A stretch of DNA of 64,000 nucleotides. Origin: Multifurca ochricompacta. Taxonomy: Eukaryota; Basidiomycota; Agaricomycetes; Russulales; Russulaceae. How positions within the stretch are numbered: the first letter of the stretch is position 1; each line of letters starts with the position of its first letter. This document shows, piece after piece, positions 1 through 10,824 of the stretch. The DNA is taken from positions 124,001 through 188,000 of the forward strand of contig WTXG01000011.1 in the NCBI GenBank assembly GCA_022496185.1, in the 5' to 3' direction. Made by a program: the position numbers and the translations under genes. The notes beneath the pieces are model-generated. The model had not been told where the DNA came from, did no database searches, and worked only from the letters and a program-made list of their open reading frames with translations.

Positions 1-636
1 TACGACGGCGACCCCTTACAGTTCCTTATCGAGTCAACTACTTACCAGCCGTTCATCTCTCTCTTCGCCCAGACCGAGGTGACAAAGAGTGACCCTACTC
101 TCAAGGGAATTCGTGCGTGTGACCCGACTTCATTCGCATTTCTAGTTATTGAGCAGAGCATCTTGCAGCCAACTTTGCCTCTGCTCTTGTCATCGAACTG
201 CGCCGCGGCTCGCTACCAGACAACCGTGACTTCGTACGCTTCAAGTTTAAGAACGGAACTGATGACGACTTCCGTACTTTCCATATCTTTGGTCACAACA
301 GCGACATTCCCCTGACTGAGTTCATTTATCGCGTCGAGGTATTTGTTTGTTTGTGTATCAGCATACCAAGTCCTTCATACTGGCATTTTCCAGAATGCTG
401 CTATCGGCTCCAACCGCGAGTGGTCGAAGGTCTGCGGAGCCTCTGCCGCCTCGACATCGGCGCCGTGGGGGATGCCGGCTCTACCTCTCTTCCAGGAGAG
501 CCGCGAGCAATACCCATGCGCGACCGCGATGTTCGGAGCGCTCTTTGCTGCTCTGTTCATGCTCGCTATCTTTGCTGCTTCTAATTCTTCAAGCGCTCGC
601 GCCGTGGACGTATCGCCCTTCGTACAAGCGGGGTAA
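1..636 (+). CDS. Histidine acid phosphatase-like protein, 3' part only
   Basis: Exons at 1-78, 159-338 and 394-636 join in phase; the 5' end lies outside the window. The encoded tail contains VIELRRGS, VRFKFKNGT and FGHNSDIPLTEFIYR followed by NREWSKVCG, the pattern I associate with the C-terminal half of fungal phosphoglycerate-mutase-like / histidine acid phosphatases; this is family recall, no catalytic RHG motif is in view. The last exon encodes one hydrophobic helix (FGALFAALFMLAIFA) and stops at 634-636, which suggests a membrane or GPI-type end. An alternative frame over the same exon runs into a canonical intron (about 633-689, gtaaga...aacag) and a short basic tail ending SFFRQQRSAL at 735. 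That would need one missing base around 430-530, like the breaks seen elsewhere in this window. Confidence 0.6.
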
Positions 637-1757
637 GAGTTTTTCGCCACTTGTTCCCGGATCATTGGCTAATCATGATTTGAAAACAGGATGAAGGGTC
701 GCTCGTTCTTCCGACAGCAGAGAAGCGCCCTCTGAATCAATGAGCGTGCCGTTTGCCTCCGGCTCAATTTTCTACTCTTCGTTCTGTATACTCCCACGGA
801 CATTTGTATGTAACTTAAGGGTGGTGTGGGGATACGTATTGGCGGGTGAGGGCCTGAGTCAGGTCCCAATCTTTGCCAGGCTCGGCGATTCTTGGATGTG
901 AACGGTCTCCACACCCCTAGGGCTTTCAACGTGCGAAAAAGTGCTTTCGTGCACTTAACTGTTTGTACTTAAATGTTTTGTCGACCTGCTGTATTCTATT
1001 CATCCATCTGTACCGGCGTGAGTAAGGCGCAGACGACTGGGAGCGCTGGTAAGCGCCTCAGTTGCAATCACGAGGTTTAACCTTTTCATAGAGCTACCGT
1101 AATATGGCACCAATGGGGTGGTCACATTTGGGTTTTATCTCTTTTGACCCGAAGCAGGGGATTCCACGGGGAAAGGCTGATGGGATCTGAAGATATTGAT
1201 GATTGGGATAGTAACGCAGGAGATCGTTCACAAGGCAAGCGATAATTTTTATGATATGCATAAGGAGGTTTCGAGAAAAGTCAGATTGTATAGCAAAAAT
1301 GTTCTTAGCTCAGATGCGAAGCTATCTCGCTTCGGACTAGCAGCGGAGACTCAGCTTGCACTAGCTATAAGGTGATGTGATGATACTTTAACTTTAACTT
1401 TAACAATGGGTGTGGATGTTAGATGTAAATGTATGGTCATACGGCCCTCCTTCGGCCTGGAGGGGAGGGGAGGGGGAAGGGGAGAGAAGAGGAGAGGAGG
1501 GAGGAATGAAGGCACATGATCAGAGCGCGTGACCAGAATTCCTTTTCTCACTCTTCTCACCTCACTTCCTCACTTCCTCACTTCCTCACAACTATCTCAA
1601 TCAACGCTCGCGTGTTTGTTGTTTTCGTAGAAGCCTCAGGTCTCCCCGTGAGACGTATCCGTGTGCTCTGCCCCCCTGTTACTGGGTCTATAAGACATCG
1701 TATTTCCATATGCCTCCTTCTCTATTCTTTCTTTCTCAGCCGGACGTCCTGCTCAAA
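637..1757. other. Intergenic, phosphatase to ceramidase
   Basis: Contains the 3' flank of the upstream gene and the promoter of the ceramidase gene. Near 1440-1505 there is a G/A-rich purine tract and at 1535-1590 a CTTCCTCA-type pyrimidine tract, common in fungal promoters. I see no further gene. Confidence 0.5.
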
Positions 1758-4700
1758 ATGCGAGAAGCTACCATTCGTGCTTGGCTGTGTCTAACAGCAT
1801 TTCTTACTTCATCCATCTCACAAGCGACCCTCGCCCTCGCCCAAGCGCAGGCTCCATATCTTTTGGGCCTTGGTAAGCAATCTCTACTTATTTTTTCGCG
1901 CTTAGATCGTGATTCTGATCCGTGAGTAATGGCGCAGGAATTGGTGATATTACCGGGTACAGATTCCTCTTTCCACAGTTCCTAATGAGATATATTTTGT
2001 CCTGATGAATTTTGGTTGGGTATCTTTGATGCAGACCTGTGGTGGAAACAAATATGATGGTTCGTCTTTTTCGTCTTCATCTTCGTCTCTTCATGTCCCT
2101 CCGATCCCGTTTTGTGTTATTTGGGTTCTTTCGCTTTTCCCTGTATGATCACCAACGTTCGGCACGTATATTATTACCGGCAAGGATAGTCTGCTTTCAC
2201 ATGAGATATTGGAGATCCCTATACATTACAGAGAAGACGCGCCGTTTCAGGTGCACGTAACCGGCTGCCAACACACCCCGGCCCTCTTCTTCGCTTCAGC
2301 GTCCGCGAAAAGAAGCTCATATATTTGGATTTGCGTTTTGTTCTTCTTGAAGCTTTCGATGAAGTGTTTACGTCGAGCCTAACGCTTCATGGAACTAGGG
2401 CTATGCTTATTTGCCCCAAACGGATTCGGGTATCCACATGCGCCAACGGAGCCGCGCGTTTATCATGTCGACGCGTCTAATACGACAAATCGATTCGTCT
2501 TCATCAACGCCGGTTCGTCTTTCTTTGGTTCTCTGAAGCAATGACTAAATCTTGTTCGCCTTTATCCACGTGCTCTCACGGTGGTGTGTCATCGCTTCAT
2601 CTCCTGGAGCTCAGACATCGCTTTTGGGGACAGCGGCATTCGGCGCTCCGTCTTATCTAACCTTGCCACACTTTTTCCTGGTGTTTACAGCGAAAGAAAC
2701 GTCGCGATCGTTAGCACGCACCAGCATGGAGGTGTCGGCGGATACCCCGAACACCTCCTTCCGCAGATTACGTCGCTTGGCTACGTTCCTGAAACAGCGG
2801 CAGCTATTGTACAGGGCACCGTGCTCGCCGTCCACGTGCTCACACGAGTCTTGCACCCGGCTTTCTGGGGCTTGGGAATGTCACTATTTCCGGTGGGAAC
2901 CGTAATCGCAGCCCAAGCGCGTACTTGGCGAACCCGGCGGAAGAGCGTGCGCAATATGACGGCGATCAGGACACAGCGCTGACCCTACTAAGGTTCCAGG
3001 ATGCCAGTGGGGCAGCGAGAGGGTTCCTGAGCTTTTTCGCTGTACATGGGACCAGTTTGTACGAGGTAAACTGGCTATGTTCTGGGATGACTTGATGCTG
3101 AATGTAAGCTTTTGGAAGAACAACACGTTGGTCAGCAGTGACAACAAAGGAATGGCTGCCTATTTGTATGAATGTATGTGTTCAAAACTTCCGGTCATGC
3201 CTTTTTTACCCCCTTGTACGTATCTCAGCTTCTGTGGAACCGAACGCGATGCCCGGCAACACCACATTTATTGCTGGTTTTACTCAATGTAGGTCTTATC
3301 TATTTCCTGCTAATATGCCACTATCACTTAATTACTCTCTTCAGCCAACGTCGGAGATACCAGCCCCAACACGTATGTTTTACATTCTCTGGTATGAGAT
3401 TAGTGCCATGATACCATTCTTGCAGTCTTGGAGCCTTCTGTGAAAGCCCTGGAAAATCGTGGGACGGCCAACCTTGTGATTTTAACACCTCGACGTGTGG
3501 TGGCACCGCCCAGGACTGCCACGGACGGCATGTCGTTCAATTCCAACTTTACGATCTGGAGATTGAGAAACAGCGTATTTAGAGGGCCCGGTTTCTTGAT
3601 CTCCGACTTTGAGTCAAACCGTATTATCGCGCAACTACAAGTCGATGGTGCTCGCTCGCTTGTAAGCGGAAGTCTTGCGCCCGTGACAGGGGTTGTACGG
3701 AGCGTACACACATATCTCAACATGTACGCCGCCAATGTGATTATTTTGGTGAAAACTGATAATATTGATTGGTAAACTCAAGGTCGTTCCGTTCGTTTGT
3801 CCTTCCCAATGGGACCACGGTTCAAACCTGCCCGCCTGCACTTGGTAGGGCCGATCCCTGTTCTTTCGTTTATTCTTGTGATTCTGTTCCGATATTCCTT
3901 AAGGGTACTCGTTCGCCGGAGGGACAACGTCTGTGCCTAATTGCTATGGATAAATGCTTATACTTACTAATTATCCCTGTTGAAATAGAGAGGCCCTGGG
4001 GCATTTGACTTCGTGCAGGGCATAATGGGTCACAGCCGCAGTAACTCCCATTGCCTCTGACGTTAACCCCGATCTAACTGCAGTATGTATTCAGGAACCC
4101 ATTTTGGGAGCTCGTCAAAGGTGGGGTACACCCCAGCGATTCGGTGGAATTGTAACGATCGAGATTGCTGGACGCTGTCCGGTGTTTCGCTTCGTTTCCT
4201 TTCTGCGACCCTGGTTCAATGAGTTCTGATCATCGTGTGGCTTATAGGTGCCGTCACAGCCAGACCTAATGCCCAGCAAGTCGCTTGTCAGTACCCGAAA
4301 CCGGTCCTTTTAAATACTGTTCGTCGCGTCTTGCCTCCTTGCAGGGACTTCTTTCAGTGTTGATCTACCTGCTCAGGGATACGCGCATTCACCGTATGAC
4401 TGGTCGCCAAGCACCGTTGACATCCAGATGTTCCGGGTTGGAAACCTCGTGATCTTGATCATCCCGGGAGAGATGACGACGATGGCAGGCAGACGGATAC
4501 GGTATGTCCGAAGACCCGTTCGACGCCCCATTACGGCGTTATGCCATCACACTGAAATCTTCCACTTCTTCCACTATCACTATAATTCAACTTCCGAAAT
4601 GCACGCACGGCTCATACATGGTTTTATTTGCCCAGAAATGCCGTTCGGGCTCGGCTCACTGCTGATGGAATTATTGGACAAGACGCGTACGTGGTTATTG

Positions 4701-5659
4701 CGGGACCTGCCAATACATACGGTCACTATGTTACGACACCTGAGGAGTATGCCGTGCAACGTTACGAAGGCGCTTCGACTATTTTCGGACCTTGTGTGTT
4801 TCCTGTACTTTTACGAAATTACAAACGCTGACCTTCTGTAATGGCGCAGATACCCTGGATTCATACATCGACAAGTATACTAACCTGGTATCCTACTTGG
4901 CTGATAATGCGACGACGGGGGCTGTACCACCTTCCGACCCTGCTCCTCCAGACTTGACATCGAAAGCTATATCGTTGCGGGTATGTCGCTCTCCCCCAAT
5001 TTATTTTCATGTCCCTCGTTATCTCTTCCAGATCCCTGTCATCGCGGACAGCCCAGGGATAGGCCATAACTTCGGGGATGTTTTAGTTGACGTGCCCCCT
5101 GGGTCGACGTTTAGCGCTGGACAAACTGTCTTGGCCCAGTTTGTTGGGGCGAATCCCCGGGTACGCAGTACCTTGTCATCGCATCGATGGAACAGATACT
5201 GACTATATTATTACAGAATAACTTGAGACTGGAGGGCACGTTCATGTCCGTTGAACAGCTCATTGGTGGCAGCTGGCTTGTGGTGCGGTCGGACTCACAC
5301 CCATCAACAATATATCGTTGGACTAGGGCGAACACGGTAAGCCCCCTGATTCGTATATGGACCAAGAATTTAATTTCGGCCATTCGGAAGATTCTGGGGA
5401 CCAGTACCGTCAACGTATCATGGTAAGTGGAGAACAATTGTTCACAATAACACCTCTCTAACGCGTAATCTGGAAGGACAATCGAACCCGCGACACCAAG
5501 TGCGTTGGTGTTGACTTGACGCTTTGGCGAATGAATTGTGTTACTAATTACTCTCTTTAAGGCGGAACTTATCGACTGGCATATTTTGGCGACTCTAAGC
5601 CTCTTATAGGCTCTATCTCGTCATTCTCTGCGACTTCATCAAGCTTCCAGGTTTCTTGA
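1758..5659 (+). CDS. Neutral/alkaline ceramidase (secreted)
   Basis: Hydrolyses ceramide to sphingosine and fatty acid; the family acts outside the cell or in the secretory pathway. About twenty short exons can be chained. An N-terminal signal peptide (MREATIRAWLCLTAFL...) is followed by GIGDITGPVVETNMMGYA, GDSGIRRSVL, STHQHGGVGG, GNNTLVS-like NNTLVSSDNKGMAAY, the nucleophile block NVGDTSPN (about 3345-3368), ISDFESNRII, PGEMTTMAGRR, AGPANTYGHYVTT and a C-terminal immunoglobulin-like domain ending YFGDSKPLIGSISSF; the stop is at 5657-5659. One intron (3528-3582) is GC-AG. Intron 3 (2060 to about 2399) is unusually long. Three one-base losses break the frame, near 2466, 2834 and 4018-4020, with strong homology on both sides, so the gene is recognisable from end to end but has no single open spliced frame as written. 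Confidence 0.93.
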
Positions 5660-5754
5660 GTAGTGATATAAGCATACGGATACATTTGTGTGGGACTGAA
5701 TACAACAACGTGTTCTCATATTACGACGCGAGTGGCCTGACAAAGCTCCGGTAC

Positions 5755-8546
5755 TCATGGACCCCAGAAATCCCGAAGTTCTTCTACCGCCAGCTCCAAA
5801 CGACGTAACTTCTGACTAAGTTGTTCTCGTTCTCTCCTGATTTCAAGTGGTTCTTGCAAAAATTCTCTGCAACGTTCGGCGACATTGGGCTCACTGAACT
5901 TAAAACTCTGCCGAAGGACAGTTGCCAGGCCTTGACAAACGCCACGCACAAGTTCAATATCGACAACAAGCGGCGCGTAGTCAACAAAGCGGTGCAAAGC
6001 AACTGCACAGGTTTACAATCAGAGGGACTTCCCATCATCCAGGAAAAGGGAGGGGATACGAGGCGCACCTTCAAAGCCGGCGCTTGCCCTGGCCATATCT
6101 TCAAGCGCGGAGTCGGTGGGATGGGGTGGAAGGAGTTTGGAGAATGCAAGGTCATCGATTACCGGGAAACCAACTTTGCCGAGAGTTGTCTTCGCCGAAC
6201 TGATCGCTGAGGTAAAGGATGGGTGAGGTTTGATCTCACTTTGCGGGGATAATCGACTCAAATCCCGGTACACAGTATTGTTGGCAGCAAGCTCACGCTG
6301 CGTCTTCAAGTGGGACAAGAACTTGTCTTTATAATCCCGGAAATAGCGGTCGTTGCGCGTATGTCCACTTCTCTCTAACTTGAGGAGCAGTGTCATGGCT
6401 GCCTGTGTCCTGGAAATGCACTCGTCCAGGTGGCTCTCAATGGTATCACTGGAAAGAGTTGTCAACATGAGCATGCAAGATGGGAAACGTGGCCATACCG
6501 GATGTGCGTTGGCAACCGCCATATGAGAAATGCCCGCATCGGGCGTCAATGGTCCGCTGAATGAACACTCTGAGTGAAACTGTTGCCCTCTTGACAAACT
6601 GGTGCGTGGGTAAGTCCCAGTAGGACGTGAAAGAACGCAGGTATTCCTCTGCCACATTATTTTGCCCGCTATCTGGAAGTCCACGAACAGACGAGCTAAG
6701 GAACAACAGTTTAGTCAGAGTTACTAGAGAAGAAGCTATGGACTCTTACCGAGTCTTCTTTTCGAGGACATCATCTAGGAAGATGATTTTTCGAGTCCCA
6801 GGGACAGCAGGAGGTACACCATCCTCAAACAAAAGCTCAGGGAGTGGTGCAGCACTCGGCGGTTCTTTGCAATCCTTGCTCCATGCGCGGAACTCAGGGC
6901 AGGTTGCCCTGAGCTCATTTTTAAACCTCACTGCATCATCCTCGATAAGATACAATAAATTTCCATCCTCGCGCGATCTTCGTTCTGTCCCACCCTCAAT
7001 GTCACGCACTAGTTGATCGATCAAGGAATTGATCTCCCCAACGCCATCATTGGAGGGTGGCTTGCCTAGCCTCTCGAGCTCCTTGGTAGTGTTCTCGAGC
7101 AGATCCCGTAATTGCGCGTTGACGTCCAGAATTCTGAAAAAAGTATATTATCAACATAGAGCTGTGAACAAATGTAAATTGATGTGCACCTGTCTGATAT
7201 CAACGTGGAGAGGATGTCCTCAAGATGTTGGACAAGTTTCTTTGTTCCAAGGCGGGTTTGAAACCTTGCAGGGACCCCTCTCCACACAGCTGTCTTCTTA
7301 AACCAGAGATCTTCTTGTTCACGGGCTTCCACCATTGTCACCCGGGGGTGTGGGCTCTGCGTATCAGGTTGTTTGACGCAGAACCAACCATGGTACAACT
7401 GTTCCATGTCGCCACAGATGTACCGCGCCCATTTCTCGTGAGCAGTCTCAGGACTTCTATCGGGTTTGGTCAATACACCTAGGAAAATGATTATATGAGT
7501 GCATGAGATTTCACAATTAATATGGAGGTGAAGATTGCCCACCGACTGTGCGTGTCCCATGTGGGTCATGGGTTCGCGCAAGGTCATATGCGCCTTGGTT
7601 TGCAAAATCGGCTGATATTGTATGTCAGCATTCTTGCTCCGAGATATGAGGTACAGCAGTAGTATACTTTCGCATGTGATAGTCATGAGAATGATACAAT
7701 TATCTTTTGATATGTAGCCAGAACCAGGTCCTCGATGAGTTTGATATTGTCTCGGTTTCCACTTGAGCCAACGTTACGAATCAAGCCTGAGAGCACCATC
7801 AGCATACAAGCAACAACAACACTCTGGATTCCCATTCTGGAAGCGTACCAGGGAGATCTACAAAAGAAATGTCACTGTACTCCGGCCCAGTGATCTCTAG
7901 ACAAACGATGTTCGGGGAGAAGGATAGTTCGGTTGGGGCAGTCAAGTCGGCACCATCCTCCAAGAATGAATGAGAAGGCGTGCTGGGGTTGAGAATCGCA
8001 AGCTGAGCTCGTAAAATACGATCCTCCAGCAGGTCCTTGTCCACTATGATGTCACCAAAGGGCTCCTTTGACGGTCCTTGTGGACTGGATCCTCCTGACG
8101 CAGTGACACGACGCAAAAACACGCGACATGACCATGTCTCATTTCCGCGTGTGAGACGGCATTCTATGGGACACCTAGATGAAGACGGAATCGGCCCTGG
8201 GGAACAGCAAAAGATGCATAGCTTAACAAAGTCACCTGGTGCATGCGTCGCCGGGTGCTTTCAGGAGGGGAACTCCGGAGATACCCTGGATTAATGATGA
8301 CTTCCCTGAACTTTGCGAGCCAATTACAGCAATAATCGGAAGGTCGATGTCGAGGTCAAGCCTTTTTGCCTTTTAATTAGAAAGGTTGCCTGCAATGCGG
8401 TTGAGCGAGACATACTCGATGTCACGCAAGTTGTTGACAAGGCGCAGCTGCTTGCGAGCATACTGGGTGTCGTGGCTTCCCACTATCACTTCGGGATCGA
8501 CCTGAGTGCTCGTGGTGGATGGCTCTAGATGGTCAAGCGTAATCAT
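5755..8546 (-). CDS. Mx-like dynamin-family GTPase, copy A
   Basis: Large GTPase of the dynamin superfamily, closest in layout to Mx/fungal dynamin-like proteins: GTPase domain, middle domain and GED, with no PH or proline-rich domain. Read from the minus strand: start chosen at MITLDHLEP (8546); QYARKQLRLVNNLRDIE; P-loop AVIGSQSSGKSSL near 8300; switch II DISFVDLPG near 7860; G4 GVLTKPDRS near 7480; middle domain across 7150-6020; GED from VALHRFVDYAPLVVD to LRDFWGP with the stop at 5755. A one-base loss in the A-run at 7705-7708 separates KLIEDLVLATYQK from DNCIILMTITCE. The upstream ORF extends past 8546, so a longer N-terminus is possible. It ends only 95 bp from the convergent ceramidase stop. 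It is the first member of a same-strand tandem array. Confidence 0.88.
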
Positions 8547-9349
8547 AGGCGGTGAGAGTGTTGCTGTAGCAGGAGGAAACTCCAAGCCGTTGAGGGTGAT
8601 TGTTGGCGGTGGAGGATACTGTGGGGATGATCGGGTTAGGGAAGGTGGGCGATGAGAGGAAAATAACACATACGGGGGAGGGTATAGACATATTCACATC
8701 AAGTGCCACAACCTAATGATGCTGATTCTGAGAGAATCAAAGGGAGAAGCCTGGATTCCGCCTGTGTTAAGTGTGCGCGCTTGTGGCGACTTCTGCAGCG
8801 ACGAAGACCATCCGAATACCGTCCGCATACCCGCAGCCCGCAGCGCAGCGAGACATCTACCAAGTAGTACAGATACAGGTACATCATGGTACTGCGGATG
8901 GCTGCGGATGTTATTATCGACGCTCACAACGGTGACAAAACGGGGATAGAGGAAGGGTGTAAGCCCGTGTAGTAGTGTAGACCGTTCTAGCCACAGCGGC
9001 GAGTCATGGGAATCTCACGCACATGCGATTCACTGCGGGCGCACGAGGGACCATTGTAGAGAGCGAGGTTATTAAATAGAATAGAACTGCCTCGAGGCCG
9101 ATCGATCGTAGTTCGATAGATGCTCATGTGAACCGGGAACGCCGTCATTATAGGATCCGATAACGATAAGAATGTGTTGGCCGGCGAGGGAGGATGTCGT
9201 TTCATTCAATGACTTCGTCATCTCTTTATTTTGCTCCCCTGCTACATTCGCACATTCATAAATATCGTACACAGCCTGGGGGAAACGTGACATATCCATA
9301 AGTAAGTGGTCTTCGACGCTGTTATGACACTAGCAAAATCAGAGCATGA
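8547..9349. other. Intergenic between dynamin A and dynamin relic
   Basis: Holds the 5' flank of dynamin A. Short ORFs here show no family resemblance I can name. A minus-strand ORF at 9072-9299 (starts MDMSRFPQAVYDIYE) could be decayed middle-domain sequence of the neighbouring relic, but the match is not convincing. Confidence 0.4.
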
Positions 9350-10640
9350 TGGCGAACGGAAGACCTCGTTTACGAATTTGCCCTCTTCATGACATTTCTC
9401 CCCAAAGATAGGCAGATTGACGTCATCAGGCTGGTGTTCACTCTCTGTCTCCTCATTTGAAAAGAGGAAAGCAAGAGGGAGAACAGACGCAATGTCAAGA
9501 TCTTTGGGACTCGAAGCCCTCGAAGAACTTGCATCAGACCATCATCTTCCAGATTTAACGGCAACAAGCTGGTCAAGAGAATGGACAAAGGCACCGATCA
9601 GTTTCAAAACCTCAGTTACTGGCTCGGTTGATGGTTGGACTCGGGAACCTGGCAATGTCTTAATCTATCTGATCAAACGGCCTGCCCAGTCCACCCTGCA
9701 AGACCTGGAAGCCTACCAAAAGGTAAAGATTCAAAAGTTCAGAGTGGCAAAAATTTGCCTCTTAGCCATCAAGTTGGACAAAGTTCGGCCGGGACGTCGT
9801 GTGAGAATCTCGCTGCCCAAGCGTCGCTTGTACAACCCATTCAAGGTTGGGCCAAAGCGCCCGGATCGAGTTCCCTCTCACTTGTTCGTACGAGATACTG
9901 GTTTTGAGATCGTGAGAGTGAGAATTCTTCACTATGTTAGTAGGTGAATAGTGCCTCATGCAACGTCAACATACTAGTGGTCTGGGAGTCGCGTGGATCA
10001 AAATGGGAAGCAAGGCAATGAGCACTTTAAGTCTTCCAAGTCAGCCAGCTATTGACATCCAATTAAGAGATAGCGCAAAGAGTGTAGGAAGCGAAGATAC
10101 TTTGGCATGCAATTGTTAATAGCTCTCCTTGTGAACGCTCCGAAATCTCGGGATTAGACAAGAGTCGTGCGGTGCTCTCTGTAGTCCGGCGAGCGGGCGA
10201 TAATTAAGCTTGTGCCTGTGACTGTGACATAAGTCAAAGTTCCGTTGCCAGATTCAGAACACCCGTATTGCCTACAGCTGATAAAACAAATCAAATAAAA
10301 GACAAAACGACAATCCGGTGTCAGGAGGGACTTCCAGTGTTGGGATTTAAAATTGCACACTGAGCGCGGCGAATCCATCCTGCAATAAGAGGCTTTGAAA
10401 AAATGGGATCCCCCAAACTCGAGTCTTTGGGGGTTGCGGAAGCGCTGTACCGTCCTCATCTGTGACAATTTGCAGCGACAGTACACAGAACCTCCAAGAG
10501 AGGGAAGTCATGATGCACTGCAAGCGTCCAAGAGATAGCCAGCCAAACCTGCTAAGAACCCAGTTCATAATAAGAGTGCAGTGCAATCAGAACGGCGTAC
10601 CCACAACATTCGCCGGAGTGGGAAGGAGGAGCGCCATCAA
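9350..10640 (-). pseudogene. Decayed Mx-like dynamin copy
   Basis: Minus-strand sequence aligns by eye with dynamin B over three blocks in the same order. Near 10350-10500, LQIVTDEDGTALPQ corresponds to LRIATDENGVVLAQ of copy B. Near 9770-9950 there is degenerate sequence equivalent to the post-G4 region. At 9370-9660, EPVTEVLKLIGAFVHSLDQL corresponds to EPVGEMLRLIGAFVRSVERL, and DDGLMQVLRG to EDGLIQALRG. No P-loop, no DLPG and no TKPD survive, several stops interrupt it and the GED is absent, so this is real decay and not only the one-base losses seen in the neighbours. The plus-strand ORF at 9417-9947 is its antisense shadow. Confidence 0.75.
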
Positions 10641-10824
10641 CAGTGTTTTAGCAGGCTGCATGTTCAGTGGGTCGGCGTCAAGTGCGACCCCAACGAGATC
10701 ACCATGATCCCCAAGCGGGATGCGCGCACACCCCATCCTCAATTGATGGTGGACACATTATTAGAATTCTTCAAGTTTAGGAATCTACATCGCATGCTGC
10801 GCGCAATTTAACGAGCTTCTGATA

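Noticed and set aside
8400..8450. In-frame stop (TAA) between NNLRDIE and LDLDIDLP of dynamin A
   Set aside because: A canonical intron (gtatgtctcg...aaaaag) removes it and restores ELDLDIDLPIIAV.
9417..9947. Plus-strand ORF of 176 codons
   Set aside because: It is the antisense shadow of the decayed dynamin copy; the minus strand matches dynamin B in order.
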